DNA of 64,000 nt, taken from Occultella aeris. Lineage in GTDB: Bacteria > Actinomycetota > Actinomycetes > Actinomycetales > Beutenbergiaceae. Under the pieces are notes generated by a model. It worked only from the letters and a program-made list of their open reading frames with translations. It ran no database searches and had not been told where the DNA came from. Made by a program: the position numbers and the translations under genes. Location: contig NZ_CACRYJ010000058.1 in assembly GCF_902703175.1 (NCBI RefSeq), positions 142,087-206,086 of the forward strand, read 5' to 3'. This document shows, one piece after another, positions 17,613-26,351 of this stretch; within the stretch, counting starts at the first letter, position 1; each line of letters opens with the position of its first letter.

Positions 17613-18013
17613 CGCTGCTCTCCTTCGGTGCTGTTGGTGGTGGTGGTCAGTTCGGAAGCAGCGCCGGAGCGCTCGATCCAGCGGATCAGTTCCGAGGTGC
17701 TGATGCCCAGGACCCGGGCCTCGGCCAGGACCGGCTCGAGCAGGTCCTCGAGGAACGTCTCGCGACGGCCGGCCCGCAATCGGTCAGGTGCCCCTTCGGC
17801 GACGAACATGCCGACTCCTCGTTGCTTGTAGAGCACGCCCTCATCCACGAGCTGGGCGAAGGCCTTGGCCGCGGTGGCCGGGTTGATTCGGAACGTCGTC
17901 GCGTACTGGGTGGTCGACATCACCTGTTCTCCCTCCGCGAGGTGCCCCGCGAGGATGTCGCCGCGGATCTGGTCCGCGATCTGGATGTAGATGGGTTCTC
18001 GACCGTCGAACAC
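17609..18013 (-). CDS. GntR family regulator, YtrA subfamily
   Basis: 134-residue repressor. The N-terminal winged helix-turn-helix spans about 5-70 (PIYIQIADQIRGDILAG and RINPATAAKAFAQLVDEGVL), followed by a short C-terminal dimerisation tail of about 60 residues, as in YtrA rather than FadR-type GntR proteins. GTG start with GGAGGTAG at the right distance. It heads the five-gene exporter operon. A 26-bp palindrome overlapping its probable promoter (18030-18055) is the likely operator for autorepression. Confidence 0.93.
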   Translation of the reverse strand: MFDGREPIYIQIADQIRGDILAGHLAEGEQVMSTTQYATTFRINPATAAKAFAQLVDEGVLYKQRGVGMFVAEGAPDRLRAGRRETFLEDLLEPVLAEARVLGISTSELIRWIERSGAASELTTTTNSTEGEQR

Positions 18014-18029
18014 GACTACCTCCGTTCAC

Positions 18030-18055
18030 TGGTTCATTACTCGACTAATGAACCA
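18030..18055. promoter_or_regulatory. Operator palindrome for the YtrA-type repressor
   Basis: Perfect inverted repeat TGGTTCATTA (18030-18039) and TAATGAACCA (18046-18055) with spacer CTCGAC. It lies 17 bp upstream of the regulator's start codon and overlaps the candidate -10 region. It stands out as an AT-rich island in this DNA. YtrA-type repressors bind inverted repeats in their own promoters. Confidence 0.8.
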
Positions 18056-18075
18056 TAGAACCGAAGAGGTGTCAA
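18047..18075 (-). promoter_or_regulatory. Candidate promoter of the exporter operon
   Basis: On the minus strand, a perfect -35 box TTGACA (18075-18070), a 17-bp spacer and a weak -10 TTCATT (18052-18047) lying inside the operator palindrome. TATGGT, 12 bp after the -35, is a less well-spaced alternative. The expected start point near 18040 gives a short leader with GGAGGTAG before the GTG. Confidence 0.6.
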
Positions 18076-18199
18076 GGCGTGGTCGGGTACGAGGCACCGA
18101 CCGGTCCGCTCGCTCGTCGACCTGGTCGCCAACGCCTCGAGTCAGCCAGAAACTCAGCACGACCTCGAGGGGTTGGGGACCAACGCGGTGGTTCGGCCG

Positions 18200-18220
18200 G
18201 CTGGCGCGCGGGTGGCCAGC
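18200..18220 (-). terminator. Possible terminator after the amidohydrolase gene
   Basis: Six-bp arms GCTGGC (18200-18205) and GCCAGC (18215-18220) with a 9-nt loop, 7 bp beyond the amidohydrolase stop, in a GC-rich stretch. Weak but correctly placed. The rest of 18056-18226 shows no gene. Confidence 0.4.
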
Positions 18221-18226
18221 GCGCGG

Positions 18227-19414
18227 TCAGCGCGGGAGCAGGTGCCCGGCGCGGATGACGGCGCTCGGGTGGGCCAGGACGGCGATGTCCTCGCGGGGGT
18301 CGGCCGGGTAGACGACCACGTCGGCAGGCGCGCCGTCGGCGATGCCCGGGCGGCCGAGGTAGTCACGGGCCAGCCAGCTGGCCGCGGCCACCACCTGGGC
18401 GGCGGTCAGGCCGGCCCGGACGAGTTCGGCGGCCTCGTCGGCGATCCGGCCGTGCCCGATGGTGCCGCCGGCGTCGGTGCCGAGGAACAGCCGCACCCCG
18501 GCGTCGTGGAGGTCGCGGACCTGGGCGTACCGCCGCGCGTGCATGGCCCGCATCCGGGCCGCGTAACGCGGGTACTTCGCCTCGCCCTGGGCCGCGATCG
18601 AGGCGAACCGGTCGATCTGCAGCAGGGTCGGCACCACCGCGACGCCCGCGGCGGCGGCGCGCTCGATCTGGGCTTGGGTCAGCCCGGTCCCGTGTTCGAG
18701 GCAGTCCACGCCGGCGTCCAGCATCGGGTCGATGGTCTCGGTCGCGAACGTGTGCACCGTGACGCGCGCGCCGGCGCCGTGCGCGGCGGCGACGCCTGAG
18801 GCCACCACATCCGCCGGCCAGAGTGGCTCGAGGTCGCTCTCGACCCCGCGAGCCCGGTCGATCCAGTCCCCCACGATCTTGACCCAGCCGTCGCCGAAGG
18901 CGGCCTGCTCCGCCATCGCCGCGGGCAGGTCGGCGACGTCGTCGAGTTCCGTGGCGTAGTGGCGCAGGTACCGCTTCGGCCGGGCGAGGTGGTGGCCGGC
19001 CCGGATGAGCTCCGGTGCGTCCACACGAGGGCGCGGTCCCGCGGCCGGAAGCGGCGGTTGCGCCGCGGAATCGCGCGCCCGCGAGGGAGTCCCCGCCGGG
19101 GCGTGCTGCAGCCAGCGGGAGTCGATGGGCGAACCGGCGTCCCGCACGAGCAGAGTCCCGGCGGCGAGGTCGGTCGCGGCCTGAGCCAGGGTAGTGGCCT
19201 CGTCGACGGCGCCGTCCGGGCCGAGGCCGAGGTGGCAGTGCAGGTCCACCAGTCCCGGCAGCACCCACCCGGAGATGGTGACGTCCGCCGTCGGGCTCGA
19301 ACCGGGCTCACCGAGGGTGAGACGCCCGTCGCGAACCCAGGCGCGCCCGTACTCGCGTTCGCCGTCGGCGACGATCGTGCCGCTGAGCGCGATCACGTCA
19401 CCGGCGGAGGTCAT
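18227..19414 (-). CDS. Amidohydrolase family protein (imidazolonepropionase-like)
   Basis: 395-residue metal-dependent hydrolase. The metal motif HCH is in PGLVDLHCHLGLG, then a candidate Lys ligand in DGWVKIVGDW, histidines in RVTVHTFATE and CLEHGTG, and the catalytic Asp in LFLGTDAGGT. This is the subtype III-like amidohydrolase pattern seen in imidazolonepropionase-related enzymes and prolidases. Substrate unknown. The start at 19414 (MTSAGDVIALSG) lies 13 bp after the ffh stop, so it is probably co-transcribed with ffh; the open frame reaching back into ffh is ignored. Confidence 0.88.
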   Translation of the reverse strand: MTSAGDVIALSGTIVADGEREYGRAWVRDGRLTLGEPGSSPTADVTISGWVLPGLVDLHCHLGLGPDGAVDEATTLAQAATDLAAGTLLVRDAGSPIDSRWLQHAPAGTPSRARDSAAQPPLPAAGPRPRVDAPELIRAGHHLARPKRYLRHYATELDDVADLPAAMAEQAAFGDGWVKIVGDWIDRARGVESDLEPLWPADVVASGVAAAHGAGARVTVHTFATETIDPMLDAGVDCLEHGTGLTQAQIERAAAAGVAVVPTLLQIDRFASIAAQGEAKYPRYAARMRAMHARRYAQVRDLHDAGVRLFLGTDAGGTIGHGRIADEAAELVRAGLTAAQVVAAASWLARDYLGRPGIADGAPADVVVYPADPREDIAVLAHPSAVIRAGHLLPR

Positions 19415-19427
19415 GACGGCCGGGGCG

Positions 19428-21023
19428 TCAGCGGCCGAGGAACTTCTCGAAGCCCTTCGGCAGCTCGAGTGCCGAGGGGTCCACCGTGGTCGGGTCCGCC
19501 GAGCCCATCCCGAACGCGGACCCGGCGGGCGCGTTCGCCGGGGCGGACGCACGCTCGGCGGCCTCCCGCTCCTGCTGCGCACGCTTCGCCGGGTTCCCGG
19601 ACTTGCCCTTCTTGCCACGCTTGGGCGGCGGGGCCATCCGGCCACGGGACTTCTTCCCACCGCCGGGCATCCCACCCATGCCGGGCAGGCCGCCCATCCC
19701 AGGCATACCGCCCTTCATGCCGCCCCGGGCCATCGAGCGCATCATCGTCTTCGCCTGCTCGAACCGGTCCAGGAGCCCGTTGATCTCGCTCACCGTGGAA
19801 CCGGACCCCTTCGCGATCCGGGACCGGCGGGAGCCGTTGATGATCTTCGGGTTCTGGCGCTCGGCCGGGGTCATGGACTGGACCATGGCCTCGACCCGCA
19901 CGACCTCACGCTCGTCGAAGTTCTCCAGCTGCTCGCGCATCTGACCCATGCCAGGCAGCATGCCGAGCATCTTCTTCATCGAGCCGAGCTGCTTCATCTG
20001 CTGCATGTAACCGAGGAAGTCCTGCAGCGTGAAGTCGCCGTCGCCGGCGATCTTGTTGGCCATCTCCTCGGCCTGGCCCTCGTCGAAGGCCTTCTCGGCC
20101 TGCTCGATGAGGGTCAGGACGTCGCCCATGTCCAGGATGCGCGAGGCCATCCGGTCCGGGTGGAAGCGCTCGAAGTCGGTGAGCTTCTCCCCTGTCGAGG
20201 CGAACAGGACCGGCTTGCCGGTGACGGTCCGGATGGACAGCGCCGCACCACCGCGGGCGTCGCCGTCGAGCTTGGAGAGCACCACCCCGGTGAACCCGAC
20301 GCCGTCCGCGAACGCCTGGGCGGTGGTGACCGCATCCTGACCGATCATGGCGTCGACCACGAACAGGATCTCGTCCGGGTTCACGGCATCGCGGATGTCC
20401 GCGGCCTGCTGCATCAGCTCGGCGTCGACGCCCAGGCGGCCGGCGGTGTCCACGACGACGACGTCGTAGTACTTGTCCCGGGCGTGCGCCACACCGCTGC
20501 GCGCGACCTCGATCGGGTTCCCGACCCCGTTGCCCGGTTCCGGCGCCCACACGGGCACGCCGGCCTGGCCGCCGACCACCTGCAACTGGGTGACGGCGTT
20601 GGGTCGCTGCAGGTCCGAGGCCACCAGCAGCGGGGTGTGGCCCTCCTCCTTCAGCCACTTGCCGAGCTTTCCGGCGAGCGTCGTCTTACCTGCACCCTGC
20701 AGACCTGCCAGCATGATCACGGTGGGCGGGTGCTTGGCGAAGGCCAGCTCGCGGCTCTCGCCACCGAGGATCTCGATGAGCTGCTCATTGACGATCTTGA
20801 CGATCTGCTGCGCCGGGTTCAGCGCCTGCGACACCTCGGCCGAGGTGGCCCGCTCGCGCACGGCGGAGGTGAACGCACGGACCGCCGGGACCGCGACGTC
20901 GGCGTCGAGCAGTGCCCGGCGGATCTGCGAGACGGTCGTCTCGATGTCCGCTTCGGACAACCGCCCCTTGCCACGTAGCGACTTGAAGGTGGCGGAGAGC
21001 CGATCGGAGAGGCTGGCGAACAC
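19428..21023 (-). CDS. ffh: Signal recognition particle protein Ffh (SRP54)
   Basis: GTPase that binds signal sequences of nascent membrane proteins with 4.5S RNA and docks with FtsY. 531 residues: N domain (LSDRLSATFKSLRGKGRL), G domain with GLQGAGKTTLAGKLGKW, DTAGRLGVDAELM and TKLDG-equivalent SKLDGDARGG, then the Met-rich M domain. The C-terminus has a flexible Gly/Met/Pro tail (GGMPGMGGLPGMGGMPGGG) and then a basic segment. GTG start. Receptor ftsY is 3.7 kb upstream. Confidence 0.96.
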   Translation of the reverse strand: MFASLSDRLSATFKSLRGKGRLSEADIETTVSQIRRALLDADVAVPAVRAFTSAVRERATSAEVSQALNPAQQIVKIVNEQLIEILGGESRELAFAKHPPTVIMLAGLQGAGKTTLAGKLGKWLKEEGHTPLLVASDLQRPNAVTQLQVVGGQAGVPVWAPEPGNGVGNPIEVARSGVAHARDKYYDVVVVDTAGRLGVDAELMQQAADIRDAVNPDEILFVVDAMIGQDAVTTAQAFADGVGFTGVVLSKLDGDARGGAALSIRTVTGKPVLFASTGEKLTDFERFHPDRMASRILDMGDVLTLIEQAEKAFDEGQAEEMANKIAGDGDFTLQDFLGYMQQMKQLGSMKKMLGMLPGMGQMREQLENFDEREVVRVEAMVQSMTPAERQNPKIINGSRRSRIAKGSGSTVSEINGLLDRFEQAKTMMRSMARGGMKGGMPGMGGLPGMGGMPGGGKKSRGRMAPPPKRGKKGKSGNPAKRAQQEREAAERASAPANAPAGSAFGMGSADPTTVDPSALELPKGFEKFLGR

Positions 21024-21123
21024 GCGGATTCCTTAAGCGAGTGGGCGGGACTGCCTTCCAGGATATCTTCCCGTCGCCGACCTTCGGCCCGCGGCCCGGC
21101 TCGGTGCCCCCGGTCTGGGCCGG

Positions 21124-22911
21124 TCAGGTCCCCGGCGCAGCCGCCAGCTGGGCCAGCACCCGCGTGCTCAGGGTGTCCACGAGCTGCGCCCGCCAGGCGG
21201 TCCACGCCTTGGGTCCGGCGGCGCGGGCGTCGGCCTCGGTGAGCACGCGCAGCAGCCGCACCATGGCCGGGCGGTTCTCCATGGCGGCGGCCACGCGGGC
21301 GGCGACGGCGGGGTCCTCCAGGTCCGCGCGAGTGGCGGTCTCGGCCAGGATCAGATGGTGGCGCACCAGGAGCCCCACGTCGTGGCGGGTCTGCTCGGGC
21401 AGGCCGAGCCGTTCCAGGATCGGGCCCACGATCCGCTCCCCGACCTCGCTGTGGTCCTGCGCTCCGGCGACCTTGCCGATGTCGTGGAAGAGGGCGGCCC
21501 ACAGGACGGTGTCGCGGTCGGCGGCGTCGCCGCCGTCGTCGAGCTCGCCGCGGCGGGTGACGCCGTGCACGTTCGCGACGGTCTGCACCAGGTGCCGGTC
21601 CACGGTGTAGATGTGCACCGGGCTGCGCTGCGGCCGGTTCCGGACGGCGGCCCACTCGGGGAACCACCGGGTGACCAGCCCGGCCAGGTCGAGCACCTCC
21701 CAGATCGGGATCTGGGCCTCGCCGCTGCGCAGCAGCGCGAGCAGATGTTCGGTCGCCGACGCCGACCAGGGCGTCGGCAGGTCCACCGTGCGCTGCAGCG
21801 AGGCGATCGTCACCGGCGACAGCGGCAGCCTGGTGCGGGCCGCCGTCGCCGCGGCGCGCAGCGCCAACTCCGCATCCACCTCGGGCCGCGCGTCGATACC
21901 GAGGACGAGCTCACCGTCGTGCTCGACGAGGTTGTCGGCCACGGTGCGCAACCGGGGCGGCACCCGCCGACCCCGGACGAGCGCCGGGCGCAGCCGCAGC
22001 GAGGGCCGCCGCAGGGCCTGCTTCGCGTGGCGCACCGTGGTGTCGAGGGAGTACGCGACGACGCGGGCGGAGTGCGCGATCCCGGCGAGCAGCTCGTCGG
22101 CGTCCGTGTGGCCCAGCCGCGCGGCCACGTCGTCCTGGTGGACCCGGAGCAGCCGGTTCGTGTGCCGGCCCGTCACGGAGGCGAGCGCGTCACGAACGTC
22201 GAGCAGGTGTTCGTAAGCGCCGTCCACGTCCCCGTGTGGCCGGTCGGTCAGCCAGGTCGCAGCGAGCGCCCAGGTCACGATGGCGTCCCGGATCCCGCCG
22301 CGGGCCTCCTTCAGGTCCGGCTCGGTCAGGTACGCCAGCTCGCCGTGTCGCTCGGCGCGGGCACGGGTCGAGTTCAGCAGCTCGGGCAGCCGGCGGCGAG
22401 CAGCCGAGCGCCAGTCCGCGAGCACGGCGGAGCGGGCCCGGTGCAGCACGGTGGCATCTCCGGCGAGGCAGCGCACGTCGAGGAGCCCGACGGCGGCCGG
22501 CAGGTCCGCGGACGCGACGTGTCGGCATTGGGCAAGGCTCCGTACCGAGTGGTCCAGGTCCAGCCCGGAGTCCCAGATCGGGTACCAGAGTGCCTCGGCG
22601 AGGGCCGCGACCTGCTCGGACGCGTGGGTCTGGCCGTCGTGCACGAGCATGAGGTCGAGGTCGCTGGTGGGGCCGGCATCCCGGCGCCCGTGGGAGCCGA
22701 CCGCTGCCAGTGCCACACCGGTGCTCACGTCCACGCCGCTGCGCTCCGCGGCGTCGTGCCAGAGGTCGATCAGGGCGCCGTCGACGAGGTCGGCGAGCGC
22801 CTGCCGGTAGCGGGTGCCGGCGGGGCTGGTGGGGTGCTCGAGCCGAGCCCGGCGGAGGCCCCGCAGCAGGGGCTGCGGGGCCTCCTCGTGCCCGGTTGGG
22901 GACGCGGACAT
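21124..22911 (-). CDS. glnD: [Protein-PII] nucleotidylyltransferase GlnD, lacking ACT domains
   Basis: Modifies and demodifies the PII protein at Tyr51 in response to nitrogen status; actinobacterial GlnD proteins adenylylate PII. The 595-residue protein has the nucleotidyltransferase motif [16 protein letters not shown] (about 72-87) and an HD domain with [11 protein letters not shown] and VRHHLIL. The C-terminus ends soon after the HD domain ([15 protein letters not shown]), whereas standard GlnD carries about 150-200 more residues with two ACT domains that sense glutamine. Only 100 bp separate the stop from ffh, so the ACT part is absent, not frameshifted. The start at 22911 lies 5 bp after the glnB stop. 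Confidence 0.93.
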   Translation of the reverse strand: MSASPTGHEEAPQPLLRGLRRARLEHPTSPAGTRYRQALADLVDGALIDLWHDAAERSGVDVSTGVALAAVGSHGRRDAGPTSDLDLMLVHDGQTHASEQVAALAEALWYPIWDSGLDLDHSVRSLAQCRHVASADLPAAVGLLDVRCLAGDATVLHRARSAVLADWRSAARRRLPELLNSTRARAERHGELAYLTEPDLKEARGGIRDAIVTWALAATWLTDRPHGDVDGAYEHLLDVRDALASVTGRHTNRLLRVHQDDVAARLGHTDADELLAGIAHSARVVAYSLDTTVRHAKQALRRPSLRLRPALVRGRRVPPRLRTVADNLVEHDGELVLGIDARPEVDAELALRAAATAARTRLPLSPVTIASLQRTVDLPTPWSASATEHLLALLRSGEAQIPIWEVLDLAGLVTRWFPEWAAVRNRPQRSPVHIYTVDRHLVQTVANVHGVTRRGELDDGGDAADRDTVLWAALFHDIGKVAGAQDHSEVGERIVGPILERLGLPEQTRHDVGLLVRHHLILAETATRADLEDPAVAARVAAAMENRPAMVRLLRVLTEADARAAGPKAWTAWRAQLVDTLSTRVLAQLAAAPGT

Positions 22912-22916
22912 CACGT

Positions 22917-24502
<1,586 letters not shown>

Positions 24503-24585
24503 TCGCTCGCCTTTCCACACGCCGGCCGGGCGGCCGGTCTGTGGAGAAGACTCTTGGAGTGGCGTTTCACTGCCCCACCGCTGGT

Positions 24586-24632
24586 GTTACGGGCGTGTGA
24601 CAGATTCGCGATCGATGTGAACGTCAGGTTTC
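24586..24632 (-). promoter_or_regulatory. Candidate GlnR-like boxes upstream of amtB
   Basis: On the plus strand: GTTAC (24586-24590), 6 bp, GTGAC (24597-24601), then GTGAA (24617-24621), 6 bp, GTTTC (24628-24632). On the minus strand this reads GAAAC-n6-TTCAC and GTCAC-n6-GTAAC. The GlnR consensus in actinobacteria is built from GTnAC and GAAAC half-elements at 6-bp spacing. The two pairs start 31 bp apart. The match is imperfect, so this is a candidate only. Confidence 0.35.
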
Positions 24633-24689
24633 GCGAGACCTGGATCCCGGATCCTGAGACGCGCACCCTTCGGCGGGAGCGCCGGCGGG

Positions 24690-25916
24690 TCAGGCGACGA
24701 GCGCGTCGACGAAGCCCTTCGGGTCGAACGGCGCGAGGTCGTCCGGCCCCTCCCCCAGGCCGACGAACTTCACGGGCACCCCGAGCTCACGCTGGACGGC
24801 CACCACGATGCCGCCCTTCGCGGTCCCGTCGAGCTTGGTCAGGACGATCCCGGTGACGTCGACGACGTCGGCGAACACCTGCGCCTGCCGCATCCCGTTC
24901 TGCCCGGTGGTCGCGTCCAGGACGAGCAACACCTCGGCCACCGGTGCCTGCCGGGCGACGACCCGTTTGATCTTGCCGAGCTCGTCCATCAGACCGGCCT
25001 TGTTCTGCAGGCGGCCGGCCGTGTCGATCAGCACCACGTCCACGCCGGCCTCGCGACCCGCCTTGACGGCGTCGAAGGCGACGGCGGCGGGGTCGGCGCC
25101 GTCCCGGTCCGAGCGGACCACCGGGACCCCCACACGCTCGCCCCAGGTGGCGAGCTGGTCCGCGGCGGCGGCGCGGAACGTGTCCGCGGCGCCGAGCAGC
25201 ACGTCCCGGTCCTCGGCCACGAGCAGGCGGGCGAGCTTGCCGACCGTCGTGGTCTTCCCGGTGCCGTTGACGCCGACCATGAGGATGGTGGCGGGGTGCG
25301 GTTCGCCGTCGTCGCCGACGACGGGGCTGGCGGCCAGCCGACGGTCCATGCCCGGGTCGACCAGGGTGAGCAGTTCCTCCCGGAGGATGTCGCGGACCTG
25401 CTCCGGGTCGGTGGTGCCGAGCACCTTGACCCGGGTCCGCAGCGCCTGCATGAGCTCGTCGGTGGGGCCGGCGCCGATGTCGGCGAGGAGCAGGGTCTCC
25501 TCGATCTCCTCCCAGTCGGCCTCGGAGATGTCCCCGCGGGAGAGCAGCCGCAGCAGCGTCGAGCCGAGCGCACCCGAGCGGGCCAGCCGTTCCCGGAGCC
25601 GGACCAGGCGGCCGGCGGCCGGCTCGGGGTGCTCGAGCGCGGGTGCCTCGGGTTCGGCCGGTTCGACGGCGGTGGGTTGCGCCGTGGTGTCCGTGTCCGC
25701 CTCGGGCGGGGCGACCGGGCCGGCGGCAGCGTCGGTGTCCGTGTCGAGCGTGGCGGTCCCCGAGCGGGCACCGCCGCTCGCACCCGAGCCCGGCGGGAGG
25801 TCGCGCGGCTTGCCGCCGCGCCCCCGGAACAGGGCGACGGCGCCGCCGCCGATGACCACGACGGCCAGGACGAGGTAGATCCAGATGTCTTCGAGCACGA
25901 TCTCAGTGTGGCCCAC
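24690..25916 (-). CDS. ftsY: Signal recognition particle receptor FtsY
   Basis: GTPase receptor for SRP at the membrane. 408 residues: a short N-terminal membrane anchor (IWIYLVLAVVVIGGGAVALF), an Ala/Pro/Thr/Glu-rich acidic linker, then the NG domain with MVGVNGTGKTTTVGKLARLL, DTFRAAAADQL, DTAGRLQNKAGLMDELGK and LTKLDGTAKGG. GTG start at 25916; another GTG at 25898 is equally plausible. It is separated from smc by one small membrane-protein gene. Confidence 0.96.
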   Translation of the reverse strand: MGHTEIVLEDIWIYLVLAVVVIGGGAVALFRGRGGKPRDLPPGSGASGGARSGTATLDTDTDAAAGPVAPPEADTDTTAQPTAVEPAEPEAPALEHPEPAAGRLVRLRERLARSGALGSTLLRLLSRGDISEADWEEIEETLLLADIGAGPTDELMQALRTRVKVLGTTDPEQVRDILREELLTLVDPGMDRRLAASPVVGDDGEPHPATILMVGVNGTGKTTTVGKLARLLVAEDRDVLLGAADTFRAAAADQLATWGERVGVPVVRSDRDGADPAAVAFDAVKAGREAGVDVVLIDTAGRLQNKAGLMDELGKIKRVVARQAPVAEVLLVLDATTGQNGMRQAQVFADVVDVTGIVLTKLDGTAKGGIVVAVQRELGVPVKFVGLGEGPDDLAPFDPKGFVDALVA

Positions 25917-25955
25917 GCCGGCGGTCCGGAGCCACTCCCGGCGTGGGGTCGGGCG

Positions 25956-26252
25956 TCAGCGGCCGGGGCGGGCCCGGTCCATGACCTCACGCAGGTCCAC
26001 GGGGGTGTGGTAGGCCGGACCGTCCTCGGCGAGGTCGAGGATGTCGGCGACCGTCAGGGACCGCTGGGGATCCACCCCGCGCTGCTCCCGAAGGTCGCCC
26101 TCGGCGGCAGGGACGGCGCGCGCACGAACGGACCGCAGCGACTCGCCGAGCCAGGAGAACACGCCCTCGGCCGGGACGTGCCGGCGCACCAGGACAGCCG
26201 CCACGACGACGGCGAGGATCACGCCGATTGCGACCACGACCATTGCATCCAT
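25956..26252 (-). CDS. Small membrane-anchored hypothetical protein
   Basis: 98-residue protein with one N-terminal membrane helix (MVVVAIGVILAVVVAAVLV) and a cytoplasmic tail rich in charged residues that ends DPQRSLTVADILDLAEDGPAYHT then DLREVMDRARPGR. I do not recognise the family. Start ATG at 26252, directly preceded by a GTG. It lies between smc and ftsY on the same strand, so it may have a conserved role linked to either; the position is the only clue. Confidence 0.7.
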   Translation of the reverse strand: MDAMVVVAIGVILAVVVAAVLVRRHVPAEGVFSWLGESLRSVRARAVPAAEGDLREQRGVDPQRSLTVADILDLAEDGPAYHTPVDLREVMDRARPGR

Positions 26253-26351
26253 CACCACGTGAGTATCACCCGCGCCGGGACCCGGTCGGCCCGGACTCGC
26301 CGGGTCGTCACCGGATCGTGACCATGACCTCACTCACACGTCGCGCGGCGT

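Noticed and set aside
21024..21123. Lost ACT coding sequence for glnD by frameshift
   Set aside because: The 100-bp gap is too short to contain the roughly 150-200 missing residues, and the frames show no ACT-like sequence.
24640..24689. Terminator after ftsY
   Set aside because: GGATCC repeats and CG-rich segments occur, but no convincing stem-loop with the right position could be drawn.
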